A DNA stretch of 64,000 nucleotides from Xiphydria camelus (taxonomy: Eukaryota > Arthropoda > Insecta > Hymenoptera > Xiphydriidae), in NCBI GenBank assembly GCA_963678675.1, contig OY783199.1:25913546-25977545 (forward strand), written 5' to 3'. Numbering within the stretch: position 1 is the first letter of the stretch; each line of letters begins with the position of its first letter. The position numbers and the translations under genes are program-made. Positions 24,901 through 37,071 of the stretch are shown one piece after another. The notes beneath the pieces were generated by a model that saw nothing but the letters and a program-made list of their open reading frames with translations, was not told where the DNA came from and searched no databases.

Positions 24901-27900
24901 GAAGTGGGGTAAAAAGCGTTCCTCTCGATCGGTCGCATCGCATCGCGATTGGGAATTAATTACGGATATCGCGAAAGAAGTGCGGCAAACCGTGAGATAG
25001 CGACGGTAACGATAGTATTTAACGATAGACGATGAAACTTGGAACGAAATAAACACTTACCTTGAACGGCTCTCGAAAGTCGATGTCTTTCGTCTCCTTC
25101 AGACCCAATGGTATCATCGGCATGACGGGCTCCTCGCTGTAATGAATTCGAATGACATTGAAAACCGATACCTATAGAGCTAGTTACAGAACTAGACCAA
25201 AGGTTAAGAAGGAAATACACGTGAGATTTCCTCGATCGTCGATTGCGCTGCCGTGAATGGACAATTCGCCCGGGGAATCGTTGGCAAATACGGTTTGGAA
25301 TTTTATGGTTAAACTGTAAACTCCGTCCCGCTTCCCCTTTCCGCGCGGTCGGACGCGCCTGGTTCCCAAGGCGCTTTTTTTTAACGATTCGGGTGTTCTC
25401 CGACATCCCGGATAGGTGTAACGGTGGTTTATGGTAATTAAACGAATAAATAACGGCGAAAAGACCGACCGACGGCCGGCAATGATTAGGGGCAGCTATA
25501 CGGAACGCGCGGCTTCGTCGCCCGAGGCCATGCGAAGATCGCGATCGTCTCGATAGAATTTTCCACTTTCGGTCATTCGTTTCGAAGAAAATCTTTCTCC
25601 GAGTCACCGCTCGATCGCAATTGACAAAGATCGACTTGAACTTTGTTAAACGAGAATTCGCGCAATTCCATTTTTGTTTCCCGTGCGAGAAGAAAGCATC
25701 GCGATCCGCACGGACCGACGGAATCGCTTCGTTTCCTTTTCGGGGTAGACGCTCACAACCGGCAATTTCACGCGGTCGGAGGTAATTTCTCCGTCATCTC
25801 GCTAATTGGGGATCGATGATCACAGGATTGCTGTGACAGATGAATTAGACCGCGGAGGTGGAGAGTGATAGTCTCTGATATCTCTCCCTCTACTCCCTCT
25901 CATGTCATGCCTTCGTTGTTTGTACCTATTTTTTAAGCGTCTATTCTGTATTTTACTCGGTTTCCTTTTTATTATTTTATTTCTATCTGTATTTTCTTTT
26001 ATTTAACTTTGTAATTCGAGTATGGCTTATGCAGGTTTTAACTGGGCTGTTCCCAATTAACTCCCTAGCAATTATTTCCCCACTGCAGCTCTTGTACCCC
26101 TGTTGTGCTGACACAAATAAACGGTCTCTCTCTCTCTCTCTCTCTTTGCATGCCCTAGAGCAGAATAAATGCTTCTTCTTCTTATTCTTCTTCTTCTCCC
26201 TCCTCCCCCTTCGCTGCTCTTAAACACCTGACCCGCCGATCGAAAGTCTACGATCACACGATCACCTTGCGGAAATCAACGAGCGATCTTTCCGAGCTTG
26301 CATTTAATCATAATAGAAATCAACACTGACGTAAATGCAACGCGCGAAGATCGATATAACAACCCGCGGCGGAGGAGATTGCGTCGTGTAATTAGCTCGG
26401 ACGTTCGCACTTGCGGCCACAACCGATAATTTACGATCTCGAAAGTCTGCCGGGCGCTCCGCTGGCCCGTATTTCTAAGCACGCAACCCGCCGGCTTTTC
26501 TACCCGCGCGTATGCGTGCCCACGCGTATTTCTATATCATTCTGAGCTATTTCGAACCACGTACATTCGTGCGAACATAACGATAAATGCTCCAATCATT
26601 ATACCTCAGCCTCAGTTGTAGACACGTATCCCTGGAAATGTTGGACACGGTCGAAAAGAGATATCTCCCGTTACACAAGAGGAATCAATTTCTCTCATCC
26701 CACTGATGGCCTTGCACTACACATTCGTGCTTGATTGCCGCAACGGCATCGATAAGCATTACATCCAAAAATGCCTCGATTGTCAAACCCAAACCATATC
26801 TCACATTCGTCCCCGTCATTTTGCTCTCGGTCCAACGCAAAAACAGCCCGGATTACCGCCGCGTCTCGAGGAAGTATCAGCACAAAGTTCGGTCCATTAT
26901 CGAGCCTATTATAAATTCCCCCGATAAAATGATACGACCGATAAATCATCATCGCGTTCTATACACGAGTTCGAGCGACTTACCGTTATCGAAAGACCCG
27001 ATCTATCTCTCTTTTTCTATCTCCGCGGAGGATATATCCACGCACGCGGTACTCTCCTCCGTATGGGTGTGTATATACAGGTATGCACGTTCGGGCGCTA
27101 CGCAAACGCGACAAAAAGTGATAGAACCGTTGGAGAATACTGTGCACTCTAATCTCCCGGCGCGTATTGACATTTCTTGCCGGACGTCTCTCCTCCGATC
27201 CCTCATCGTTCTCCTCGCGCTCGAGTTCTTTCCTCCCCTCTCGCCCGCAGTTTGCGTTCTTCCTCTCGTTCGGCGCTTCGGTTTTCTACTGCCGCGCGTA
27301 AACGGCTACCGGGTTCGTCGTTAATATCCGTAGCCGAGAGTCCGAGTTACGCGGAGTAGACGGCTGTGCCGAGGCGTCGGCTATTACGTCGGTATGAAAA
27401 AATGAATATTTCTTCACGGTAAAGCGGCGGCGTTCCGTCGAAAAGTCGAGCTTCCGTCGGATGTAAAGTGGAAGAGGCGCGGAGTCTCCCTCTCGTGCTC
27501 TTCGCGCGCAGAAATAACGCGTAGAGAAACACGTGAACGCGCGGAGAAGAGCGAAACCGTACAGAGAGAGCGTCAGACTTTTTCTCTCTGCACTTATCGG
27601 TCCTCTCCTTCTAGATGGGCGAGCCAAGTATCACTCCGCGTACGAATATCCCTCTCTCGAACGAACGTCGATGGATCTTGCAGGGGAATCGCGCGCGTCG
27701 CAAAGTAACGAGTCGATGCGAGGAGGAACGATTAAAGCGCGCGCGTGGGGACTGGGTACTCGCCTACCGGTTTTACCTAGGTACTCTTTCTCGCCTTTAA
27801 GCGCGCGCTCTCGCATACGCGTAGCTCGTTCTCTGCCTACTTTAGATATCTCGTGTGCTACTTACGGTTACAGTCGAGATGAGCTTTGAGCGGAACGGAA

Positions 27901-30900
27901 CGCCGTAAAAGCTCGTCGTCGACGTCTTCTTCGTTCGCGTCTTATTACACCTGTATCTACGGCCTCGTCCCACTTGGACGCTATTAGGAATGACCCGAGC
28001 GGTAACCCGGGGTGGCTTCAAATGGGGTGCTTCCATATAGGAGGGCAACAATTGTGCTTTCAGGCCGCCGTGTGCCGTATTTCGAAGCGTTCGCGATATT
28101 TCTAGTCGAGCAGGAGTCGTCGTAAACTTCGCTCTGCCGCTGAAGAGGAGTTCGCGATAATACTAGAGAGAGAAAGAGGGAAAAAGAGAAAAAGAAGAAA
28201 AGGAAGAAGAAGAAGAAGGAGAAGCGTTTATTGTGCTCTAGAGCAAGCCCTCTAAGAGCTCACAAAGAAGTTATAAAAAATACAGTAAAAATAAGTGAAT
28301 AAGGTAAATAAGTAGAGAAACGCAAATAAGTAGGTAAATAAAGTAAGAAAAGCAAAATAAAATAAATAGACGGAGCAAGTAAGAAGATAACGCGAGTAAG
28401 CTAAGTTGAGTAAAGTAAAGTAAGAAATATTAATAGTAAGCCTAAACTATAACAATTCGAGAAATGAAAACGAGAAGTAACAAAGAAAGATATAGCATCA
28501 CGGAATAGAACTAACTACACCGAGAAAAAAAAGATTAAAAATTTTCCTGTTAGAAGGATAATCCGAGTACGAAAGGTAAAATAAATCAAAAATTATCCTT
28601 CCAGGGTTTAAAATTTAACCTTCTTTGGAATAATTTTTGATCTAGTTTACCTTTCGTACTCAGATTATCCTTCTAACAGAATAATTTTTAATCTTTTCTT
28701 TTCTCAGTGTAGACCTCGCGCAACGACCAACTGAAAAGCCTTCTTCAAAAAGCAGGAACTGACGTCGACTCCCTGATATCAGCCGCGAGCGAGTTCCAAA
28801 GAGCGGAAGCGGTGACAGTAAAGGATTTTTGAAAAACCGTGATGCGTGATGCAATAAAAAATAAAGAAAAATCAAGTACGAAAAAAAAAAAAATTCATAT
28901 AAAAATTAACATTAAAGAAAAAAGAGGGAGAGAGAGGGGGAGACGGCGTGTGTTCCTGCCCGCGGTGCACTTCCTGCGAACGCGTCCGACACGCTCGACG
29001 CTTTGTTGACGCGAAAAGGTGCTAGCGGCGTCCGTATCCTTAATGCGCCTGTTAAAGAGGCTCTTAAGGCGGTCGGGTCTGCTTAAAGAGCAAAGCACGG
29101 TGTATACGGAGAGTAGGCGGGCAGTGACCCAGGAACCGAAGCATAGCGGATGGACCGACGAACGCTGTACGTACGTATGTAGGGACGAACGGAGCGCGAA
29201 GGAAGGCACGATGCTATACACTGGCTAGGTAATGCCATGCAACGCGTAACGTGCGCTCTTGCGAGGTTTTGCTTTTATCAGATCGAATTAACGATGTTTA
29301 ACACTATGATACAACGAATAGAAATCCTCCGGTGTGATTTCGAGTCTCGAAAGCGCACACGAACAATCGAATACCGAACAAGCGATTCGAGCGACTAACC
29401 GAAAATTGGTTTCAGCCCTCGTTCCATTCACCCATTCAATTTTTCACCACGCCGTACTTGTACGATCGGAAATTTCGTCGTCGCTCTTTCTTACCGCACA
29501 GTAGGAACCACCTGTGTGCAGAATCCCTCGCGCGCAACAGGGCGAATGAAATTACACGGCGGTCGAGAGAAAAAACCCGTTGTTCGCCCCTATCGTAATT
29601 TTTCAATGAACCGATCTCGAGAGAGCGACAAAGGCGACCCACTGTATACCGTTTCCTCCCGCTCGCATGCTCAAAGATCGCACAAAGTAGTCGCGGTGAG
29701 AGAATATCTCGGGCCGAGAGGGGCACTGCTGAATAGGTATCTGCGCGAGGCGGGATGAGAGAACAATGCGACGTTTCTGAATTAAATTTCCGCGCTATTC
29801 GGACGAAAGGCGCGAATAATTCGATTTCGAAATATTCTCGCGAGCCCAACGGTAAGTAAATTTACGAGATTACACCGCGAAGGGGAAATGGTTCGTCGCG
29901 AGGAGTTCACACGCGAAGAGAGAGAACAAGGGTACTCCGAGCTGCGCGATACTTCTCACCACACCGAGACGGACTCGCAAAAAGATCGCACTTTACTCGT
30001 GCGCGCGAGAGGATCCTTGCGAAACCGGACTCTCTCGTCGACACCTCTCGTGCGTATTACATACGTTCACGACCGCGTCAGAATTTGGAGCGTCCTGTAC
30101 GCCCCGTAGAAATGAAATAGACGATTAGCGTAGGCTTTCGAGCTCTTAAAAGCGATGACTTGCTCAACGACTTATTCGTCAAACGGAGACCCCGCCACGT
30201 CGGAGAAAGAATAGAACGCCCTCTCGGACACCTATACGGCTCAATTTCGGTCTCGCGCATAGCGTGCGAAAGGTTTATGGTTTCGAGAGGGGGGACAAGA
30301 GAGTAACGACCTTTATATTTTTTACAACTACCGCGTCTCTGTACGTTCAAGTGTAACGCCGTCGGATAAACAGACACGCTCGTCCAATCTTCCGGCATTC
30401 GATATTATGCGCGAAAAAAAAAGGGTCAAACGAACCCGCATTTGTAAAGGGAGGAAGCGGACGAAGGACCACGCTCCTCTCTCGAAGAGCTCGAACGAGC
30501 CGGCGACCCTTACGGAATTTATAGTCGCACGCGCCGAGGATAAATTTACCCGATGCAAATATCGCCGCGGTCCCCCGCTGCACGGTGAATACCCATGGCG
30601 TACCGCTACCAACAATGTAGTCGGCAGTTGCATAGCGCACAGTAGAGATGCGATTCGTGCTATAGTTTATTATCGACCGAGAATATCTACGTTGGCCTTC
30701 CCCTTTGTGTGGAGTCGATCCACACGCGCGCGTGATCACCCCTTAAAAGAAAATAAGCGAACGCGCTGCTATCGGCGAGCGTGTGCGCGACCGGTAATAT
30801 ATGATAACGCGCAACGCGGATTCTGGTATACGCATATCCCACGGTACTTAGCCGCTTAATCCTCGGAGACACAGTCGAGGTATAAATACGCCATTTCCTC

Positions 30901-32787
30901 CGACTAAATACCGGCGTCGCGGTCCGATATATCGTAGATCGGTATCGCCGACGACGGAGCGACTTTGTACAGGCAAGGCACCGGCGATGCGAGTACCGCG
31001 CGTACGTATTCGAGCGCTACAAGTGCGCGCGAGGCGGCGTACCTCTCTATAGCCACGAAGCGGGATAAATTATAACGCGCGCGCGGTGCGCTATATATAA
31101 AGAGTATACTTCTGGTACCCACCTGTCGGCATTTTGGTATAGCTCCACCGAGCTGTTCAGCTCTGCCAGCTGTTCCTTCAGCAGCTGCAGATTGGAATTG
31201 ACGAAACTCAATTCCAGCGCCACGGTCTCCTTCAACTTCCGGTTTGTGGTAGCCCTGCGTAACGCGAGAAGGCGGATTAGTGAGCGGACGAAAAAGTTTC
31301 GACGATAAATTCTACGTTTGCGAGTAATATACGGGGTCCCGTGAACCCGCATCGCTCGCCTAGTCCTACGACTAATCGCGTTATGAAATATCTCGAAATC
31401 CCTGTACAGACGTAGTCAAACGTACGAATATATGTATACTACAGAAGTGCAGATTCAACGTACACGCGAATAAACGCGGAGACACGTCTCGCGTCACGCG
31501 CAGACTACCGACCTGAGGGGTGTGCAATTTGTTACGGGCGGCATTAGCATGACATTAGCCCAAGGTGGGCATGCGCCCGCAATTTATCTAATGTCTCGGC
31601 CCGAGGGGCGAGAGGGAGGGAAGCCGGCCTTGAAATAACCGTAGGGGTCACCGAACCGGTAATTCGCCCTCTGGGTTCGCGCGTTGGTTATTCCATTCCA
31701 CCGTTTCCGGAAGGTGTGGGTGCAGTGTGTCTTTTAGACGCATCTGCGTAATACGTTCGAAGCGGCTGTAGAATGCGGTGAGGTTTGCTTCAACCTGAAT
31801 GCTTTGGAGAACGGTAAGAGGACCAACACATCGAAGCACTGCCTCGCGAGGTGCAACGTTACCCAGGCCTTCACTTGTGATAATTAGAGCGCACCAAATT
31901 ATTCGTTCCCTCGTAAAATCGGCGATATCTCGGTGTTCCTTTGAGATTTGCTCGATGAATCGGTAATTTTCGAAATCAGCGCGACGAAATACACAGGGTG
32001 GTCGAGAGCTCGATTCAAGAGATTTCGATTTTCGTGAAAAATTGACAAAAAAAATGTCAGGGGTGCTTGAAATTTTACCAAAAATCGAAATCTCTGGAAT
32101 CATGCGCTCGACCGTCCTGTCTCGTGTATTTTTTTCGCGCTGATTATGAAAATCGTGGATACGTTGACAGAATCTCAGAGAAAATATGAAATATTGGCAA
32201 TGTTCGAAAAAATTAGTTTTGTTTCACGGAAAATCATCGATATCTCGGCGGTCCTCTGAAATTTCCTCAATATGTACCTGATATTTTCGAAATCAGCGTG
32301 AAAAAAACACATAAGACGGGGTAGTCGAGCGATCGATTCCAGAGATCAAAATCTCTGGAATCGGAAACTGTATCGCTCAATCCGATGTATTTTTTTTGCG
32401 CTGATTATGAAAAGCACGGTTATTTGATCGATATCTGAAAGGAAATATGAGATATCGATGGTTCAATGCACGTAAAATCTGTTTTTCCTCGGCAAATCAT
32501 CGGTATCTCGATTTTCCTTTGAGATTTACTCAATGTATTTGTGATTTTCGGAATCAGCATGAAGGAATCCATCGAATACGGTGATCGAGGGTTCGATTTG
32601 TACCGACGTTACGACGCGACGGATGTGCATATACGAAATAACGGGAATGACGATAATCTCGCTGAACTCACTTGAAGAGATTCTCCGCGCCGGCCCGCAG
32701 TCTGAGCTCCTTGTTGATCTCCTGGTTGAGCTTGCTCCGTTTGTTCTGCAGCTTCCCCCGGCATGTCGCCACTCTCGGGTCCGAGCC
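18967..32787 (-). CDS. RHPN: Rhophilin (HR1-BRO1-PDZ Rho effector), N-terminal exon missing
   Basis: Rhophilins bind GTP-Rho through HR1 and link it to actin and endosomal sorting. Minus-strand exons: 32787-32672, 31254-31123, 25136-25061, 22729-22652, 21616-21233, 20633-20535, 20414-20144, 20025-19831, 19745-19516, 19420-19268 and 19167-18967. All ten junctions keep frame, giving 644 aa (human RHPN1/2 about 670-690). HR1 covers roughly residues 5-80 ([32 protein letters not shown]). BRO1 covers roughly 90-450 ([52 protein letters not shown]). The PDZ domain is about 485-578, with loop [10 protein letters not shown] and helix HDQVVRLIK whose histidine suggests class I ligands. The tail is serine-rich. 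The first exon listed starts in phase 0 after an acceptor (TTTTTTCAG), so a short upstream exon with the ATG is missing. Intron 22730-25060 holds tilB on the other strand; the intron 31255-32671 holds a satellite. Confidence 0.93.
23008..24685 (+). CDS. tilB: tilB / LRRC6 (DNAAF11) axonemal dynein assembly factor
   Basis: This cytoplasmic factor helps preassemble outer and inner dynein arms; in insects it is needed in chordotonal neurons and sperm. Plus-strand exons 23008-23336, 23455-23725, 23818-24089 and 24271-24685 join with phases 2, 0 and 2 into 428 aa (human about 466). The N-terminal leucine-rich repeats span about residues 20-135 ([14 protein letters not shown] pattern, [25 protein letters not shown] cap). 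A charged coiled coil covers about 165-235. A CS/p23-like domain covers about 260-350 ([30 protein letters not shown]). The end, DDPDVPPLE, matches the conserved family terminus. It lies wholly inside a rhophilin intron, opposite strand. The ATG matches the human start context MxxITxDLIR. Introns are 92-181 bp. Confidence 0.95.
25048..25053 (+). promoter_or_regulatory. Candidate poly(A) signal for tilB
   Basis: AATAAA lies about 360 bp after the tilB stop and is the first canonical hexamer on that strand. It sits 7 bp before the antisense rhophilin exon 25061-25136, so cleavage 10-30 bp downstream would put the tilB 3' end inside that exon on the opposite strand. Confidence 0.4.
26101..26210 (+). 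mobile_element. Putative non-LTR retrotransposon 3' tail, copy C
   Basis: A CT microsatellite is followed by GCCCTAGAGCAGAATAAATG and then CTTCTTCTTCTTATTCTTC. The same order (GCYCYAGAGCA-AAYAAAYGCTTCTTC plus TTC repeats) is found on the minus strand at 28165-28260 and 44850-44940. A conserved end followed by simple repeats is typical of 5'-truncated non-LTR elements. Just before it, CAAATAAACGG plus (TC)n may be a second such tail. No reverse transcriptase frame is present. Confidence 0.5.
28165..28455 (-). mobile_element. Putative non-LTR retrotransposon 3' tail, copy A
   Basis: Read on the minus strand, an AT-rich segment with repeated TTACTTATTT-like motifs leads into GGGCTTGCTCTAGAGCACAA, TAAACGCTTCTCC and a (TTC)n/(TC)n tail. 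It is closely matched by copy B near 44.9 kb, also on the minus strand. No coding region remains; the upper limit is approximate. Confidence 0.55.
28518..28709. mobile_element. Palindromic MITE, CACTGAGAAAA family, copy 1
   Basis: A 192-bp foldback element with ends CACCGAGAAAAAAAAG and CTTTTCTTTTCTCAGTG, flanked by TA on both sides, as expected for Tc1/mariner-type insertion. Arms share AGAAGGATAATC and GTACGAAAGGTAAA with their reverse complements. Two further copies occur at 38769 and 40087. It lies in a rhophilin intron. Confidence 0.9.
31914..32600. repeat. Mirror-image satellite, array 1 (five units)
   Basis: Units of roughly 115-130 bp alternate in orientation (forward, reverse, forward, reverse, forward). 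A forward unit runs from ATCGATATCTCG through CCTTTGAGATTT and GAAATCAGCG to a GGTCGAG-CTCGATTC segment; the next unit is its reverse complement (GAATC, CGACC, GCGCTGATT, CTCAAAGG, CGAGATATCGAT). Unit identity is moderate. It fills the intron between the two HR1 exons of rhophilin. Confidence 0.85.
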
Positions 32788-35700
32788 CTGAAAAAACCAC
32801 ATGGAATCGTCGTTAAAATTAAACTGCCCGAACCCGTGTACCGTTACGTAACAGTCGTGCGCCGTTAACACCCGCGGGTGTGCGTTAACTCGATCGGGCA
32901 CATCCGAACACCCCGAAGAAATCGCCCGGCGGAAACTTTCACGTCGCGGAAAACTCGTCACCGATCTCGCCTGTCGCCGGCGCGTTTTCGACCGTCGACC
33001 GCGACAGCGACGGATTTGGTCCGGACACCCCGAACTCGTCGAGTCGACTTATCCGGGACCTCTAGAAAGTGGTGGTAGCCACGGGGCATTGGAAAGTCGT
33101 CGTATCGATATCGACGGCGCGAGTCCGAGTTAAAACCCATATCTGCGCGAGCGCACGTACGCGCGTGACGCGCATACACGCGCGCCTCGTACACGGTGCG
33201 ACGGATCGTTCGCGATTTATGGCCAACAAACAGGTCTCCTATGGGAGAGCAGTTAAAAACGGCCGAGGTTGACGGAGCTCTCGCGCGATTTTTGCGAAGG
33301 GGGCTACGCACGCCCTATCTGCCTGCTCGCACGTCATTATGTATATACCTACGGCGCGGCGATAAAAACTTGCCAACCGCTGCCTTTATTCGCCCTCGTA
33401 CACACGTACAAGTGTGTTCGCTCGACGCATCGCGCGCGCCCTCTCGTACCGAGAAGGCGAACGCGAGCACCAGATGCGACCGCGCGCAAGAAGTTTGGAA
33501 TAAAATGAAAAGTCAGCCTCGCGGTGGCGAGAACCGGAGGGGGAGAACACGCCTCGTCGTAAACTTCAAGTTCGACGTCGACTCGGCGAGCTCCAGGCGC
33601 CTGACGGCGGTGTCGGCGTCTAAAAATGCGTCTAAATAACGATGCCGTCGGAGACTTTCGTGTTCCTCGCGAAAACGCTTCTCGGAACCGATCCGATTTG
33701 CATAACGGATCGGATCGGTCGATCGTAATCGCGCGGTTCGTCGGATCTCCGGCTGGACCGTCCGACCGAGACGACGACCTTCCGCCACCTTCGACGCGTC
33801 GCGGCGTCGGATACCTAACGGTGATTCGCGTAACCGATACACCGTTGAAATCCCACGTCAGATATAATCTAATCGTGGGATTAGCCTCGACCGACTTCTC
33901 GCTTATCGCGGTAGTGCGCGGCGCCGAGGAGAATTTCCTCGAAGGACATCACGACGAGTCCACTTACGGCTGCAGGATTACGGTAATCGGGCGATACGCG
34001 ACGCATATCGATCGCGAACGATTTGGAGAACATCGTCGGGTCGTATAGCGCGGTTCGCCAATTTCGCTGATTCGATTCGCCGTCCACGTGCGATCGCGCA
34101 GCCGATGGAAAGGGACGAAGAAAAAAAATCCATCTTCCACTCCGCTCCATTCTTTGCAATCGGCCAAGGATATCATTCATTGTCTCCGACCGGTGGCTGA
34201 ACCAACTCGATCGAGCCAACCGAGCGCCGATCGACACGTTGCACCTGGTGGAGCGTTAACGAGAATTTTCCAGAAGGACTTCTTGCGCGACTCTCGACCG
34301 CCGTCCGATAGATTAAAAGTTCCGAATGACTTAACCCTCTCCCGATTAATCTCGGGGGCTGACATTGCGATATTTACGCCGACGATCGACTTCGCGGTAG
34401 TTAATGATCCGCTCCGGACGTTTGCCCGGCTCGGCGCAGACCCGCGGGAGGAAGCACGCCGGGAGCGGTGGCCGCGTACGCCGGTGTACCTCCGATGTAC
34501 CGAGACTCGACGCCGCGTTAACGAAATGACTCGGCCGTTCTGGAAATTCTACCTTTTTCCCGGCGGTCCGATGGAATCCGATTCGCGATCGGCGCGAGTG
34601 ACGAGTGAAAGTGGCCGAGCCAACACTGAGAATTATCGTTGAGAGCAGTCGTGCCAAGAGCGGTCGAGTAAAAGTATATATATCTTTGTCGCGTGAAGTG
34701 GCGAATAATTTTTAATCGCAGAACGGTCATTTCGATTTAGCCCGCTCGCGGTTTTTCTGTCTCTCTCTCTCTTTCTCTCGATTGAGGAATCATTAATATA
34801 TTCGACTGCAGACGTTAGATTGTCTTCTGTAGAATTTGGATGCAATTTAAATACAGAATCTTTACAACGGACCGACGTTCGCCGTGCTCGTTTCATTTGA
34901 ACAGTTAAGCAAATAAATAACGCAGCCGTCGTCGTCTCGACCAACGAACGAAAAGTCCAGATTTAACGATCCGATCATTTTATTTTATTAGTGAAAGTTT
35001 ATTGCCGCGCCAAGGTAGTCTCGCCGCTGTGCCGATGTCCATGGAAGTCGAGCGAGTTCATTGGACGAAGAGTATTGTTCTCATTTAAATTTTTGCACGA
35101 AACTGTGACCTCTTACCGAGTGATCAGTCCGTATCGGATCGATGCCGTTAGCGGCGAACTGTTCGCTATAAGCGTACGCATATGGAACCGTAACAGGAAA
35201 GTATGTTACATCTGCGGTATAACGGCTCCTGCGTACGAAAACCGCAATACCTCCTACCCAGCTATCCTGTCACCCCGTCACCAGGGCGACGCGATAGTTG
35301 AACTTCTCGTCTCTCGTTATAGTGCGTACTCGGCGCAGGTGCGCTCAAAGCTGTATCCACGCGCAGCTACGCGGCACGCAGAGTCGCGTAACGCGTAAGA
35401 AGTGAAGGGAAAACGCGCAATTTGTCGAGCGTTGGAAAAACTGGCTTTTTCATCGAACCTCCGCGGCTCCGGTTACTTCATCGCGCTCGACTCTGCGGAA
35501 GTGAAAGACAAGATCGGCGAATACCAGAGAGACCGTGGCGAATGGGACTGGTCGGTTTAATTGAACGATCCATCGGCAACATCGTATCTCCGTAATCTTA
35601 ATAGGGGCCGTACTCATTGACGCTTCGTGAAAAATGAAATTGCGCGTCTCAATTGAGATATGGAATAGGTGGAATCGGAGCGGAAGTCGATCGCGTACCT

Positions 35701-36976
35701 ATCTCCGTCTTCGTTACGATACCGATGGAGAAACTGATTGAAAGTAGATGAATTTGACTGCGTACGAGATAGAGCGCAGTTGCACTCGGAAAGCAAAGAC
35801 GGAGTCCCTTCGGTCTTCGTCCCTTTCTTCCTGACCACCTCGACGGACCCCCTCGAATTTTCCCTTACCCCGAAACGCCTTCTCACGCAGGCATCCAGGA
35901 TTCCGTTTGTCTTCTCCTCCTGCGACTTCTCCCGACTCTTATCCTGCCGACAGAGCCGCGTTTCCTCCTGCTTCTCCCGCTCCGCACCCTCCGACTTTTC
36001 CGGATCCGTCACCACGGTCGCGTGGTTCTTTGGCAGCGGGGAGTGATGCACCCACTTCAACATGGCCGGCTATGACCACATAATTAAACGAGTCCGCACG
36101 CTATGTCGATTATCCCTCGGTTTCTTCCTCTCGCGTTCGATGCTTCACTGCGGTCACGATGCACTACGGCGCTCGGAGCAGCGCGCGCGCGCCACTGGCT
36201 TCGCCTCTTACTTTACGCCCCGGTGTTACGATATTTTGCCGTCACGAATCTCCGCTCGACGCGGAATCGACGGTCGAGTCGCGCTGCAACGCGAGAAGGT
36301 CGAGCTGTCTTACGCTGCTTTCCTCATCGCTCCGCCAATTCCTACGTCCACTTCTCGCCGTGATTCATCGGGCATGACCGAGTCTTTTTCTGCGCGACGA
36401 AAAATAATGCGCGCGTCACTTCGGAAGGTCCCCGTTTTTCGATCATCGATTCTCCATAGTTTTCGCAGGATTGTACGACGATTCGACGAAGGAACGGCGA
36501 GGTATCTCCAGCCGCGAAAAAAAAATACCCGACAACGAATATCGATCCTAAAACGGCTCGCTCGAGGTCTACAAAAATCGTTCGAGTCCCGCTCGACGAT
36601 GACTCACGCGTTGCATCCGCGCTCGCCGACTGTATCGAGTTGCTACGAGAACACGATAAGCGAGTGGAGCGACGGGGCCGTTTCCAGCCCGACGCTGGAA
36701 CGCGCGATACGTGTTTCGTTTTTTTTTCTCCGTCGCGAGAAGGGGACACCCACGTGCCACGTACTCCAAACAACCTCTAATTCGACCATGTATATTATAA
36801 CTCGCCTGCGACTGCTTGACGCGTTTGTATTTCATTGAAAATTCATTTACGAATACACTTTCAATGGGAAAATACGAATCCATTCACCACATAGTCGTCC
36901 TGCTGATTTTCACTAACAATAAGAGTGGCGCCACGTGCTTTCAACACGGCAATTACGAGCCACCCCGTGAGGCTAC
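32788..36976. other. Upstream of the first recognised rhophilin exon, no gene seen
   Basis: CpG-rich, with open frames up to 184 codons on both strands but nothing recognisable. A phase-0 donor at 33968/33967 (GCAGCC|GTAAGT) preceded by an ATG could be the missing rhophilin exon, without homology support. Confidence 0.35.
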
Positions 36977-37071
36977 ACTCTTTCAAATTAAACCGCAGTT
37001 TCCATGGTCATTCGCCACGCTGTTACGCTAAAAGTGGCTTAAAGGTGGCACGGCTCTAATTTGAAAGAGTG
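36977..37071. mobile_element. Small TA-flanked MITE, 95 bp
   Basis: Terminal inverted repeats CACTCTTTCAAATTA and TAATTTGAAAGAGTG are exact and flanked by TA on both sides. The interior is unique sequence, so it looks like a minimal non-autonomous DNA transposon. Confidence 0.75.

Larger units (their letters stand above)
25137..31122 (-). other. Large rhophilin intron with repeats
   Basis: This 6-kb intron separates the HR1 exons from the start of the BRO1 region. It holds two putative retrotransposon tails and one palindromic MITE (listed separately). Many open frames up to 226 codons occur on both strands, but none shows recognisable protein features. Confidence 0.6.

Noticed and set aside
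31914..32600. CRISPR-like array
   Set aside because: Units are long, diverged and alternate in orientation, in a clearly eukaryotic context.
36062..36838. 258-codon open frame on the plus strand
   Set aside because: Composition follows local CpG richness (Arg/Ser/Leu), several overlapping frames are equally open, and no family resemblance is seen.
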